Below, in pieces: positions 11,984 through 26,799 of a DNA stretch of 64,000 nucleotides. The first letter of the stretch is position 1. Every line of letters begins with the position of its first letter. Source of the stretch: Clitopilus passeckerianus (Eukaryota; Basidiomycota; Agaricomycetes; Agaricales; Entolomataceae); NCBI GenBank assembly GCA_944990035.1, contig CALYLX010000114.1, positions 186,001 through 250,000 of the forward strand. The letters are read 5' to 3'. Below the pieces are notes generated by a model, which saw only the letters and a program-made list of their open reading frames with translations, did no database searches and was not told the origin of the DNA. The translations under genes were made by a program, and so were the position numbers.

Positions 11984-12895
11984 CATTTTTCCAATGCCAA
12001 GTTCAAGACAATAGATCAGAATAAGTCGTGTATGCCTCGCATGAATCGTAGCTCTCAGGCTTGGATCAAAAATTCGTTTCATTTTACCTATTACGCGTTC
12101 CAGGTGAGGATTCCACTCCGCCATCTGGGCGTGTAGAACATCCGATCATTCGGTGTGTAGAGACTAAAGGTCACGCTAGGCACGCTGCGAAAAACATAGT
12201 ATCCACGTCTAAAAGACGGTCACAATGACAGCGATTGCGCCTCAGCCACCTTCCCCACAAGGCATCTCGTGGTTCTACCGTTGTGCCAACTGGGACGTGT
12301 TAACGACACGTTGGGATGATCAAAAAGTTGACCAGTCCGATAGCTGTAGAGTCATTATCGCCTCCCGAAATTTCGCATCAGGAGACGTGTAGATACAACG
12401 AAGCCCGATCAGCTGTGGTAATAACCAAATGATATGAATTTGGATGGAAATATGCGAAAAAAGCGAACATGGGACTTCCACGCAATTTGTAAACATCCAC
12501 ATGCGCCAAGAACCCGGCCCTCCACTCTTGTGCACATTTTCCACTGCGCCATCTGGGTGTATAGAACCCTGTGGATGAAGGGATCAGGGACTGAGAATGA
12601 TCTTTGAACCGTAGAAAAACGACACTTCAAAACCCGTGATAATCCCATATCCCCCATTGAGAGAGCTGCCAAGATCTGTGATCAAGTCAGAGGCGTCTCG
12701 TGGCTTTACCGCTACGCCATCTGGGAATTATTTGGCACGTTGTGAGCAGAGAAGAGAGAAGAGTAAGGCATCAGATGTGTCCGGATATGGTCGAGCTCTG
12801 CTCTGCACCACCATGGACTTAATATTTACACCTGCGACGTAATGATATCGCTTTCTGAGGGCTTCAGAGCAAAAAGAGTTCTGGTCCATATTTAC

Positions 12896-12998
12896 TCCCA
12901 GTTTCTGTGGTGAACAGAATCCTATACCGGGTAGGATTGGCGCCTTGGAGCCACACGCCACGAGGCATCTCGTGGGTTTACCGCTCCGCCAACTGGGA
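12896..12998 (-). tRNA. tRNA-like unit with perfect acceptor stem
   Basis: 103 nt on minus: acceptor TCCCAGT/ACTGGGA (7 of 7), A-box-like TGGCGGAGCGGTAAA, hairpin CCACGAG/CTCGTGG, a long variable region, and a T arm TTCTG-TTCACCA-CAGAA abutting the acceptor strand. No standard anticodon loop. Confidence 0.5.
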
Positions 12999-13461
12999 AC
13001 TTAACGACATGGTGAAGTTGCGAAACAAGAACTGATTCCGATCGCATCAAAACAGCCTGCGTTCTGGGTGGTCTATCCAGCTTTTGTCTTGAGCGAGGCC
13101 CTGCTAAAGCAATCTAACATAGGACTCCGCGCCCAAACATCAACAAATGACATATTTTGAATACAATGCACAAATTTCGGCCTTGAATTTTCGAGATAGT
13201 ATTCCCTACATCACAAAAACCCGTCCTTACTTCTTCACGACACGCCCCGGATCCTAAGAACCGCCCAGTTGCAACTAAAGTCATCCGGAAGTCAGCAATG
13301 AAAGAAACAACTTCGATGGAGGCTTACCATTGATCGATCCACCGAAGCCGTACCCTTCCGTTCATTGATAGAAGCATCCTCAGCTACTTTCCCGCCCAGC
13401 ATCGGACGCAGCTGTAAAGTTTCTACCCGGCAAAACTGCAGGAACGCAAGTATTATGAGTA

Positions 13462-13545
13462 CAGCCCCTGAGTCGAACAGGGCACCTCCAGTCATCCACC
13501 ATCGCTGATGGAGGGCAGGAGATGATACCACTATGCCACCCAAGC
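13462..13545 (-). tRNA. tRNA-like pseudogene (M4)
   Basis: Minus-strand copy of the 1266-1348 family: TGGCATAGTGGTATCATC D arm, CCCTG-TTCGACT-CAGGG T arm, enlarged and imperfectly paired anticodon region, poor acceptor stem. Confidence 0.55.
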
Positions 13546-15609
13546 GTCGATAACGACTGATATCTAAACGATCAGTCATAGGTGTACCATGAGGGGCCAG
13601 CAAGGTGTGGTGGTCTGAAATAGGAAGATGTCAGTAATACATTTGGTCTACGCACCGGGTCAGGATGACCCCGTCTAGCTGCACGAATAGCTTGGTTAGC
13701 CAAAGTCCATGGCAAGGGAAGGACCAAGAGGAAACTCACGCATGCATTTGGAGTAACCAGCGATAGTACCAGATTCCGAAAGGGACCTAGCTTCCACAGC
13801 ATCCGCATCTCGCGTGAATCGTCGCGCTCCTGGCGTTTCTGAAGATAGAAAGTTAGTTCGGGAACGAGACAGACGAGAAGGTCAGATAGAAGAGGAGGTG
13901 GTGAAACCAAAATAGATGAATTGGGGTGAAGAAGCGACGGAAGACGTAGTAGGGATCAGATATTATAGACGAGTCCAGACCAGATAGTGTGGAGCTCAAA
14001 TTTCAAAGGTAAGGGTAAAGGGCCGTGGAGAGGAGAACGCGATGGAGAACGGGGTGGGGAATGCAAACGGAACAGAAACAGAAAGAGACAACGCACGTAG
14101 AAGATACAGGCTTCTTTCAGCAGGGCATCACAACACGATCAGCCATGCAAGTACTCGTGCTTCTCCGGACTCATCCATAAAAACACCACCACTCCGCCAC
14201 CTTGGACCCTTTCGAAGTTCTGCACGAGGGAGGTGGGTAATGGTTTCGAAGTCCAGGAGAGTGACCATGCCGCGCATTGTGGCCGAGAATTTCGGGGCAG
14301 TCGGTGTAGTATCTATGTGAGTAGAGTTAGCGATGCTCGGACGTGGGAGAAGAGAGGAGGGCGAGGAAGAGATGGAGAAGCGACGGGAAAAGGTGAGAGT
14401 ACGAGGGACAATGGATGATAGAGAGAGAGGACATGCAGGTGGTTGACGGGGTGGAAAATCCGACTAACGTTTACCAAATATCTCAAGCAGCCACAAACGG
14501 CTTGAAGAGATCCGGCTCGTTCTGTTCGCAGATGTCGCGTTTCATGTCTCGTTTGTGGCTGGAATGAGAGGGTTAGTTGCTGGGCAATGGCGACAAGAGT
14601 TAACGGAGGAGAAGAGGCTGAGAGAGAAGGAATGGGGGACGGAGAGCACGGGAGGAAAATAGGAAGGACTTGGATGTGTGAGGGAAGAAATAGACGCATG
14701 ACACGAGCAGGCGAGTAGGGATGAAAGACTTGGGAGATAGCAAGGGGATGGGGGAGCTAACGCGCTAACGGCTAACCAGAAAGCAGGGCGGGTCGTCGAG
14801 GAAAAGAAGGTATGAAGGTAGGAGATATATCAATAATATGGCGAAGGAACGAGGAGACGAAGATGAAAGGATGGCGAAGGAAGCAAGGTGGGGAGAAGAG
14901 ACGCACGTCCGCGCGCGTGAACAGTTGAATTCTCGAATCCGAAATCCTTCTCATAACATCGCTGCACGGATGGACATGCTGGTACGCGCACTCAGGGAGC
15001 TAGATGAGAGGTTAGCGCTGGCAATCTGACGAAAGGAGTCAGCGAAGAGGTAGAAGTCGAGAGGACCGAAGACTGACCTCATGCCTGCCCGATCCTCAAC
15101 CAACTCCTGTGTTTTTAAGTTCGGTTGGTCTTGATCAGAGTCTTATTCGCATCCTGATCGTTCTTCTTCTAGGGTTGCTCGACGTTGGTCTTTCAGGATT
15201 GTATGCAGTGGAAGATGGTTGTGGTAGCTCGTTTTGCCCAGACGTCCCCAAGGTCGATGTTGGTAAGGTCTTCTCTTGATTTAATAGTTAATGATACAAG
15301 CGTTCTTCTCGCCTCAGTAGCTATGGGGCAATCGAGGCAAGAAAACTCTTGAGGAAAGAGAAAGAGAGGAGAAAAGAGAGGAGAAGCAGATGAAAAGGTA
15401 CACGACAAACCTGAATTTCGATCAACAGATCGTCATTCCCACGGAGATACTCAGTTCCGAGAGCCGATTGTCGGCCCGGTCCGATTGCCTTTGAACCCTT
15501 TTCGTTGGCATTGAACACAAGCCTTGGAACAAGCAGTAAGAGGGAGCTAGATAATCGGCGTTTAATATTCACTATCTGTAGGAGGGACGTGGAAGTAAAA
15601 AAGACCTGT

Positions 15610-16520
15610 TCGACTATACGAAGCACCCAGCCTCCCTAGATCGAGAATCTCAATCTGAATGACGAGGAGATGTGGCGAGATGCCGCTGCGCCATCTGGGC
15701 ATGTTTACCACTGAGGATGAGAGGGTCAGGTTCTTGCAGATTTCAGGCACCGTTAATCTGACGAGATCAGTTATTAACATCACTCCAGAGGCATTCTCAT
15801 AGCTTTTTCACTGTGCCAATTGGAAGTTGTTAAACATCGTGCGTTCAAGCGTAATACTAGTGGAATGCTTAGAGTCTGTCAATGGTCTGCTACCCAACCA
15901 GTGGAGAACCCTTCCGTTCGCACCTAATGTGGCCGAAACAACCACGCGATTTCGAACGATATCTCGTCTTTCGAGCTCCGAGCCAAAAAAAAATACCAAG
16001 GTTTGAGATGGCATGCTTCCCAGGCAGTCAATCCACTGCACCATCTGGGCGCGTGGACTATCAGCCATTCATCGCTTTAGGCAAGTCCGAATCATTGGCA
16101 CTGTAATAAATCTTCACACACTATTTCATAATAACCCGTGACTGCGTTAAGTAGAATCCGACGAGATCCATCGTCGAGGCCTAGAATTCGCCACGAGGCA
16201 ACTCCTGGCTTTACCGCTACGCCAACCGGGATTGTTTCCCATGTCGTTGTTAAAATTTGAATGTAGTGCTCAAACGCGTGGATCGTCCCGGTAGCCGCAG
16301 TCGTTTACGCAACTTTGGACTGAGAAGTTTGAAGGTTCAGAGGAACAGGATGGATACTGAGAGTACTCGGTTTCGTCTGGAGTGAGAGACGCAAGAAAAG
16401 CTTATGTTCTTGCACCGTCGAATAGGCGCTCCAGAAGCGCCAAGAGCCCAGTCGTACATTGACACGCGTAGACCAAGATTCCGTTGCGCCATCTGGGCGT
16501 GTAGAACTTTAGACTAAAAG
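15610..16520 (-). repeat. Array 4 of decayed tRNA-like units
   Basis: GCCCAGA-type starts near 15700, 16050 and 16498, and TCCCAGT-type starts near 15825 and 16232, on minus. The 15700 unit keeps a D stem GGC/GCC. These are close relatives of the units in array 3. Confidence 0.5.
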
Positions 16521-16902
16521 ACTTTAGAGAGAAACAGACGCCGTGTACGGTCCAAAAGAATCCCTCTTATCGATGATATTCCGGGGTAGATCGGGTAAAT
16601 CCTCCTCTTCTCCACACAGGAAATCACCTCCACCATCTTGCCATTCGGTTAGGTACGGCCAATCCTTATAGCCATTGCTATGAAGTTATCCCGGCGGCTC
16701 GACCTGAAAAACCTTGACCCATCTCGGCCTCGGTGCGGAGTTCCAACCCTCACTAAACAGCTTTCCCACACTGGTTGCCGACATTGGCGTCATCGGGATA
16801 TCATTCACGACCACCACCATCGACGGCAGAAGCACTCAAAAGCATAAATACCACAGCTGACATCCACCATGGTCCATCTTTACTCTTCCTCTATCTCTCA
16901 CC

Positions 16903-19583
<2,681 letters not shown>

Positions 19584-19849
19584 AGGTGGTTCGTGTACAA
19601 GGCGGTAGACAATTACGTGTGAGATATGTATTCGCTATGTCGTAAACCCCGCCATCTCCCCTCATCGACGCCTGCGAAATATCAAGAGCCGAAACGTGGA
19701 TCGTCAGTCTTGTGGAAGTTTAGCGATGGATATGACGGGTTCGCTCACCACATACCACTAATCGAACCATATAAAGCCATCAGAGGGTGCAGCAAGTGCG
19801 TTTCCGGTCGTCGTCGGCTCAAATACCAAAACATCAATACAAACCAATG

Positions 19850-21240
19850 AGTAGAGCCCCTGAGTCGAACAGGGCGCCTCCCGTTGACCAATAGATGACA
19901 GGAGGCGATAACCACTATGCCACCCGAGTGCCGATGCCATTGATATTTGATCGATTACTAGCAGGCATACTTGTGCCCCGAGGTATGATACCAGTGACGA
20001 GTCACGGAAGCGGTGAGAGAGTGAATAGTCGAGAATAAATGAAAACCATGCGTCACGGGTTGAACATGTAACGTTGACCGAAGCATCACCTGTGTCAAAG
20101 ATAGAACAGTTGGCCAGGGGAAGAGATGTCCGGAATGAGGGGTGGACAGACTTCGCGTTGTGATATGCATCCTTCTCGTATGGCGCAGCGTCAAGAACCT
20201 TCGTTCGCGTCATGTATTTGTAGAGGCTGAACTAGGGGGATGGAACGTGAGTATAAACTGATAGTAATGACGGGGAGGAAAGAGGCGATATGGTACCGGG
20301 ACAGAAGGTTGGTAGACAGAAAGTGGAACAACAGAGAACGGTCGGAATAGAAGAGAACGAAAGAAAATCAGATGGATACGCACAATTATGGCGACGGTGA
20401 GAAGGAACGCAAATGCGAATGAGGATACAAAATGGGCCAGAAGAGCAAGACGCGGGCGGAGATGCCGATACCTGAAGTGGTGTCAGCGGTGTGGCGAGGA
20501 TGTATGAGAGGGGGAATGGTGATGGAGAAGAGAAGTACGAGAGCCGGGCCGGGAAGGATAATAGACGCGGATACCAAAGGGGAAAAGAAGGAAAGGTCGT
20601 CAAGGGATAGGGAGTAGGGAAGGAACAAAGTTGGGGGTAAATCTGAAGGCGCAGATAAAGGAGGAAGAGCAAGAGAAAGGACACGTACGTTCTTCTAGCA
20701 AAACCCAACTCCAGCTTCTAACGCCTCAGCCTGGACGGGTATGCTGGTACACGTGTCCGGGAAGGTAGAGCGTCAAGTCAGATAAGCTGGAGAAGAGTAG
20801 GCGAGGAGCCAGAAGGCGCAAAGCGTAGAGCTTTAAAGGGCGAACCCCGTCCATTCCCGATGCCTCAACAAGATAATGAAACCGTGGTGGTGCCGCTTCA
20901 CGTTGCTGTTAACCAATGTGGGGATTTAATGGTTTGGCTGCTTTCGCATCTGCGTCTTCTAGGATTGGTCTTCCCGGATGGCCTGTGTATGCGGTGCGAT
21001 GAGTGAGGTAACACTTTTGAGGATGCTTGACATACGTATTATTACTACATCGCCTTGCTTTTGCTCTTTTGTTAACCCGGGAATCTTGGCCTCTGGGGAG
21101 AGGGAGCCCAGTAACCTGGAGGAGAAGGTTGGCGCAGTCCACACAGAGAAGCGCCTCGATGACCCTAGCGATGACATTGAAAGCAAGAGAGAAAACATGA
21201 ATAAGGTACGGTGATGATGGAATTTGGAAAATTTCCGCTG
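19850..21240 (-). repeat. Diverged module M5 (short)
   Basis: Fifth module copy, downstream of the acetyl-CoA hydrolase gene. It holds the tRNA-like relic (19853-19930), a purine-rich + strand (20240-20680), minus donor-like GTACGT at about 20688, and a block matching M4 around 'tgctggtacacgtg'. It lacks the terminal tRNA-like array. The minus-strand frame at 20232-20708 is a pyrimidine-tract translation and is not a gene call. Confidence 0.5.
19853..19930 (-). tRNA. tRNA-like pseudogene (M5)
   Basis: Minus strand: GGGTGGCATAGTGGTTATCGCC D arm, CTCC/GGAGG-type anticodon stem with an enlarged loop, CCCTG-TTCGACT-CAGGG T arm. The shortest and cleanest member of its family, but the acceptor stem is still poor. 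Confidence 0.6.
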
Positions 21241-21252
21241 GTATTGAGGTAG

Positions 21253-23638
21253 ATGCACCTGGTCGTCTTGTTCTTGTACTTTGCCTGCTCACATCACGTC
21301 AGCCATCAACCACTTCCCCACAATCAAGAGCAAAGTTCTGACCTGGAACCAACGGCTACCCAAGAAGTTCCCTCTACGGATGCGCCCACTAACCCCCAAG
21401 AAGTTTCCCCCGTGGATGAACCCCTGCTCCGGATCAAAGTCACTGGATATCTCCTCCTTACGACTTCAGTTACGCGTGCTTTTGCAATCGCCAAAACCGT
21501 CGAATCCTTGACTAAATACGAAGCTGTCACAGCTACTTGGTTGGATTTTGTTCTAGGGGGCCTTTTTACTATTGCGTAAGTCTCTTGCTAATCTTCCCGA
21601 CAATCTAGCTCAACGCTTCTTCTGAATAATATAAGCATACACCCGACCTCAATTACTTGCTCTAAGTCCGTCCACCCACGTGACGAGAATACATTCCTCC
21701 ATTTGGCACTGCCTGAGCCCCAGGATGTGGGGCGCTGTTCCCAACGTTGTCGATATCGACCACCACCACCATCGCACACCACGAGGCTCATTGACATAAG
21801 TCTCTGGAAACTAGGGTACTGCTCCACGTCGACGATTACTTCATAATTGCCAGTCTGTATCTGAATCTGGCATCAGTAGAATGTTGTGATTGCTCACGCC
21901 GAGACGAATTCCATGGCAGCGGGTGAGTCGTCTGTGCATCTTACTTCGTTGTGACGCTGAAATATCTCAGGGATTCGTCAGGTAGTACACCAATGGTTGC
22001 ATGATTAAAATTAGCTATCAACACCACAGTTCAGAACAATCACACATCCGCGTGAACCGTTGGATCTGTTTTCGGTCAGTCATGGAAGTGACTGCAAGAC
22101 TTCCCCGCACTGGCGCATTCCCACAGACAAAACGACCTACGGCAATCCAGCTATTCAGTGAATATGGTCTACACTCCACCATCGCTATCTGAGAACCCAA
22201 GCAATGAGCAGCGTACTCTGTACATCTGCTGTTCGATCGGGGGTAGAATCAGGACGAACTCAGAAAATAGCGGCTTGGAGACTCGCATAATAGTACGTAC
22301 CAATTATTGCTGGGAATGAACACCTCTAATTGAAGCTCATGGTTTTCCAGCTTAGCCGCGCACAGGAGACGCCTATCAATGAACTCATATTCGAATCATA
22401 CTACACAAGCAATGGGTGTAAGTCTGCATCCTGTCTGTTGAGTTTTTGCATTGACAGTCATCGTTCAAGACCGCCAGCATATCAGCACCGTGATACTGGA
22501 TCGTTCGAGGAGCTACTGCGCCACATACGCCTTAAATGACTGATCACTGGCAAACCCTGCCGAACGCTAAAACCACGCATAGGTCCCATAGCGTCAGCTC
22601 CTCAATTCATCGCCTACTACCGACCACCGTTCACAAGATGTAGAAAGGTTAGTTGACCATTTGGTTTACACTGGAGAACAGCTAATCCAGCTACACTTAA
22701 TGACTAGGCAACACTCTCGAGGGACTAAATTGACGCAGTTGTGGTGGGATGGGGTATTGGGTACCTACTATACATGTAGACCTTTTCATCATCAGTATGA
22801 CCCTTTTCCGTGCCGGGTAGCCTGTTAAATCATGAAACCGGTATTTCTGCTTCATTGGTTGAGCTGTTGCTAATATGAACAATCAACTACACTAATCAGA
22901 AGTTGTGGAATACGGAGACGAGAACATAGAAATGTGTAAGGACCTCGCAAAGAGTAGATGCCTCAAATATGATATTATAATTCATATTGCCCTGAGGCCA
23001 CAAGACGGCGAAGCCGCAGGTCTTGTATGGCCCTATTGTGATAGGTTCATGTGGCTCGGTCAATACTCAGGAACAGAACCTTCGAATCCTTTCCTTCGTT
23101 TGATGTTCCACGTTGACTTTGCTCCAGATGCAGCTATCTTCCTAGGCTCTTACTGTAAGCTTTCCTCACGCTTCTTTCAACGCGAGTATGGGAGGACTCA
23201 GCAAATCCACCACAATCTCCAGGTTGCTTCAGTTTCACAATGGAAGTGTTCCTACGGACTAGCATATACCTTGTCGGGTTACTCGTGGACAGAACCTCAC
23301 CGTCCCTCATTGTGGGATTGATTACCGCGGTGCTCACGGCTTGGGCTACCGTAGTTGCTCAATTTCTAATTCTTTCTTTTCTATACTGGCTGTTCTTCGG
23401 CAAGGACGAGTTATTTTTTACTGGGATGCATCGGGGATTTGCATACCTGGGAAGGAGGGCTACGGTCAGAGTCTGGGTTTCCGTGGGGTTAGGATTTGCC
23501 GTGACATTCGGGCAGGCATGGCTCATAGCCAAGCCAGCGCAGGTTCTTGGTCATTGTAGTCCATGTACTGCTGTTGAGCTGGTCGGGAAGATACTTGTTA
23601 CTTTGATGTTGTCAGCTGCAATTATGCTGCTTCGGTGA
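21253..23638 (+). CDS. Multi-pass membrane protein, unknown (multi-exon model)
   Basis: A spliced plus-strand gene, only partly resolved. The first exon is 21253-21575 (ATG; N-terminal hydrophobic stretch, Pro/Thr/Glu-rich linker, then a membrane-like segment ending ...LDFVLGGLFTIA) and donor GTAAGT. A middle exon near 21812-21925 reads VLLHVDDYFIIASLYLNLASV. A later exon ends at 23154 (...APDAAIFLGSY) and joins the last exon 23223-23638 in phase across a 68-bp intron. The last exon holds at least three hydrophobic spans (SLIVGLITAVLTAW, VVAQFLILSFLYWLFF, ILVTLMLSAAIMLLR). The coordinates given are the outer limits. No family was recognised; exons between 21.9 and 22.9 kb are uncertain, and decay cannot be excluded. 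Confidence 0.45.
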
Positions 23639-23639
23639 A

Positions 23640-24240
23640 GCTGAGACGCTGTACTGGGATCTGATGTTTCTCCCTTCACATTACAGATTATCTCGCTCAT
23701 TATCTCATCTCACCATATGTAACTTATACCATACCATACTCTAGTTACATCAGATTCGTGCTTGGCTGTTTACCGTAATAATTCAATGCTAACACCTGCC
23801 TCACTTTGACTAAAATTGCTATTATGATTTCGAATTCAGTCGGACTAAGCCTTCATAACCTCACTGCCTCCCCACTCAACGGTGGCCCTAGTCCCAGTCC
23901 CTACACGGAACTGAAATCCGATGAGCCGAAGGATCACGTCTCAGACAGTAGCTAGTACTACGAACCATCTCGTACTTTTACAATTGGGCTAACTGGACGT
24001 TGCAGAAAGAGAACGACGGGCGCGATGGCCGCGAGGAGCGATTATCAATTTTGATGAATTCTTGGTGATTCCGTACTTCAACAGAAGGGTGGTCACGACT
24101 CTACGATGGGCAATCCCAAGGGCATTACACTAGGGCATGTACTAGAGTGTCGTCAAATGAAGGACTTTACGTTCGATTCCCAGCGGGTGCAGCTGTAATG
24201 ACTTAGCCAAAATTAGATTTTCTGCTCGTCAGTACGATTC
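23640..24240. other. No gene recognised
   Basis: Spacer downstream of the membrane-protein gene. The direct repeat of TATACCATACCATAC type near 23726 is minor. I see no gene. Confidence 0.4.
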
Positions 24241-24385
24241 CCCAGTCCTTGATTCGAACAAGGCTATCCGTGTAGAGAGCCATATTTTAGTAATGAATAC
24301 CCTTTGCTGGCGTTGCCATCACAAGGCACATTTTTTTATGACATGGCTTCCGGACGGAGGTGATAGCCACTACACTACTGGGGCT
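24241..24385 (-). tRNA. tRNA-like pseudogene with long insertion
   Basis: On minus, CCCCAGT at the 5' end pairs 7 of 7 with ACTGGGG at the 3' end. The D stem is GTG/CAC, the anticodon-type stem TCCGT/ACGGA encloses about 80-90 nt, and the T arm is CCTTG-TTCGAAT-CAAGG. A complete cloverleaf frame with an over-long insertion at the anticodon position. No anticodon can be named. Likely a tRNA-derived relic. Confidence 0.55.
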
Positions 24386-24719
24386 TATCAAATGTGGAGT
24401 TTTGTTTTATAGTGTGTAATACTGACGTCGTGGATCAGGGAGAGTGATGCCTGTCCAGATGGATTAACTCCACGAAACGTGTTGTTACACGAGGCCGGTG
24501 AGGATATGGCGCATCACTACAGCGGCACAGTATTATAGAGAGTCACACCTTGTTCTGGATTGAACTGCGAGTGAGTCGTATCTTGTCCATCACGGCGAGA
24601 ACAGAAATCAACAATTCTTTTTCTATGAGTAAGGTATGGCTTAGGAAATGTTGAAGTCGCTTTTCAGGAGTGAAGGACACCTGGTGTACGATCGAAAGAA
24701 ACCCTTTAAAACGTAGCAA

Positions 24720-25255
24720 CTAGAATATTGAATACGACCAGCATTTATTTCCCATACAGACTTACGCTGGGAGCCCTGACTCTGCCAATGGCATCAATGT
24801 TGGTGTCAAAGAGCATTTTGACGATGGCCCAGAAGAGTGCTCAGAAGCAAGCATCATCTCCGGAATTGATGTCAATATCTCCTCGTTGGAGCATAAGCTT
24901 CACGACGCTGATACAGCCATTTCGGGCACTCTCAACGAGAAACATCTGTCCCAACTCATCGACTACTTTTCATAAGAACGGCTTGTACTCGTATTCGCGA
25001 TTACCATTTGTGGTTGGCGAGGATGCACGGACTTGTGAGATACTGCGGTGGTCGCGGTGGAAGAAGCCTCCTTGAGAAGTCTCCCAGTGACCAAGCTGTA
25101 TAGGCAAACCTGATTCTCGAGAGCATCACCGAGTTCATAATCTTCCTCCATCTAGTCTTGAATGAAGGCTAGCCATTGACCGTCCAACTCGGATTTTGCC
25201 TCCCTAAACTCCTCTGGCGTTATATGGGAGAAGAAGCCAAAGAACGACTTGACCG
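24720..25255 (-). pseudogene. NAP-ankyrin pseudogene F
   Basis: A decayed sixth member of the NAP-ankyrin family. The end of the NAP core reads SFFGFFSHITPEEF and DYELGDALENQ (compare SFFHFFDPVTKEE and DFELGA-type in the intact copies). A TAG (25152-25154) lies in the middle, and the following intron has been lost or made unreadable (ENQVCLYSLVTGRLLKEA). A stop and shift precede the first ankyrin repeat, still legible as SVVKLMLQRGDIDINS near 24870. More 5' NAP sequence may survive around 26600, where CGAGTTGGCAACTCGCGGCGAACGA-type sequence matches pseudogene E. Confidence 0.65.
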
Positions 25256-25369
25256 AATTAATGATTAGCATGGTTCTGGACAAAAACCATCCCCGACATA
25301 TGAAGTCACCCCTTATGAACATAAATTAGGGACACAACAATAAAATTATCGTCAGAGTATTCATGCGAT

Positions 25370-25494
25370 CCCCCGGTCCTCGAGTCGAACGAGGCTAAGC
25401 TCGCCGACCACCATGAATGTCTTTCAATATTAGCATATCAAGAGATATTCATCGTGCTCGACAAAACCCCTGATAACCGCTACACTCCCGGGGC
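25370..25494 (-). tRNA. tRNA-like pseudogene with insertion
   Basis: Minus strand: CCCCGGG...CCGGGGG ends, D arm GAGTGTAGCGGTTATCA, T arm CCTCG-TTCGACT-CGAGG, about 55 nt more than a tRNA in the anticodon region. Relative of 24241-24385. Confidence 0.5.
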
Positions 25495-25499
25495 TTGGA

Positions 25500-26700
25500 A
25501 AGAACCCAAGTTCTACGAATATAGACTGATTCAAATAGCCCCACGAGGCCATCACATCGCCTCCTGTCTCGCCGAGAATCCGAGGTCACTTGACTCCCAA
25601 ATTGCGTCTTATTCGCGCAGAGCGCGGTTCGTGAGGTCATTCGTTTGATTCGAGACCTAACATTACATCTTTCTTGGATGATTGCAAGGGTAGGCGCGCC
25701 CCGAATGGACGTGTTTACTCTAGATCAGTGGCAGACGATGGCCAGCCAACTTTTAGAACTGGTGCCGTGGTAAACACCTCGCAGGCCTCACGAAATTAGC
25801 TAGTCGGGTCCAGGTAGAAAAGACAGTATCTCGCCAAGGGATACCTCGTTCGCCTGCAGAATGGCAGCCTCATCACCTATTGGCCCTTCCTGTTTCCTCC
25901 AGGAGTACACACAAATCCTATCCAGATCCGGAAGGCAGAATCATTCTTCATTTCTTCTACGAAGTACGACAAGTTCCTCGGTTTCCCTCTCAACTCCTCC
26001 TCCTTTTCTCGTCTCAATCCTACCCTCCACCCTCCAATGCCCACCTCTACCTCGAAGCTCGTATCCAGCTTCTACGCATGCCTCGACATCTGGGCCACAT
26101 AGGCAGAATGCTATTTCGATGCTGAGAGGTGGGCACTCGCCCGTGAGAGACTAGGAGGGCGGTGAAGCCTCATCCACGATCATGACGAGGTTGTCTTCTG
26201 GCGGCGAAGTTCTCAGAAGAATGTCTAGCATCACCCGAGGAATGCAACGTACCAGCCTGATCAACATCCGGGGCGAAAGGAAGGAGGAAGAACATTTCGT
26301 GAAAGCCAGGTTACGTGATTGCCTAAAGCATAGCTTTCGACACCATCAGCCTGTGTATTATCGAGAGAAGGGATGAGCTACGTAGAAGGCATTTGCATAA
26401 TTGATGAGTTGGCGTTCCGCAAGGAGCGCCCATCTCCTCCAAAACCATTCAACATCTGCAAACTCAAGGTGCTCGCCGCGTTGGCGTGGCCGTTCTATAC
26501 CTAAATTTGATATATCGTTAGTTCACAGGTATATGGAACGGAGAGGAAGCACGACATACATATCGACCTCCGAAGGCGGCTTCATACAGATGCGCCCTAG
26601 TCTCTTCATAAAAACCAGCGAGTTGGCAACTCGCGGCGAACGAGGGAGCAGTTGATCTCCTGTACAGGTATAACGTCAGCTATCCAAATTCAAGGAGCGA
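25500..26700. other. Decayed spacer upstream of pseudogene F
   Basis: No intact gene. Short open frames on both strands have no recognisable domain. Near 26600 a block matches the truncated NAP exon of pseudogene E (about 29990), suggesting the same 5' truncation in both. Confidence 0.4.
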
Positions 26701-26799
26701 GTAGTGGAAGAAGAACGTACTCAAATGAGGTACTCAAGTTCGCCTGAGAGAACTAAAAAAATCGACCGACAGTATCTATTCAAACAGTCAGTCGGACGT

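Larger units (their letters stand above)
10900..13005 (-). repeat. Array 3 of decayed tRNA-like units
   Basis: The longest array. GCCCAGA-type starts lie near 10990, 11415, 11820, 12132 and 12558, and TCCCAGT-type starts near 11150, 11600, 11983, 12295, 12727 and 12998. Spacing is irregular at 150-450 bp. Several units keep matching acceptor strands although the interior has drifted. Confidence 0.55.
9180..13140 (-). repeat. Diverged module M3
   Basis: Third module copy. Its tRNA-like relic near 9350-9395 keeps only GCCCCTGAGTC and TGGCACC pieces. Purine-rich + strand runs from about 9690 to 10290, with a minus donor-like GTACGT at about 10295. The gaggaccaaagacgcacc block is near 10440, followed by tRNA-like array 3. 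Confidence 0.55.
13260..16560 (-). repeat. Diverged module M4
   Basis: Fourth module copy, abutting the upstream region of the acetyl-CoA hydrolase gene. It holds the GGAAGTCAG block at about 13289, the tRNA-like relic at 13462-13545, a purine-rich + strand from about 13850 to 14890 with minus donor-like GTGCGT at about 14903, and array 4 (15610-16520). Confidence 0.55.

Noticed and set aside
20232..20708. 158-residue minus-strand hydrophobic frame resembling a membrane protein
   Set aside because: It is the translation of a pyrimidine-rich intron-like tract (Ser/Pro/Leu/Phe) in module M5. Sister modules show the same composition with broken frames.
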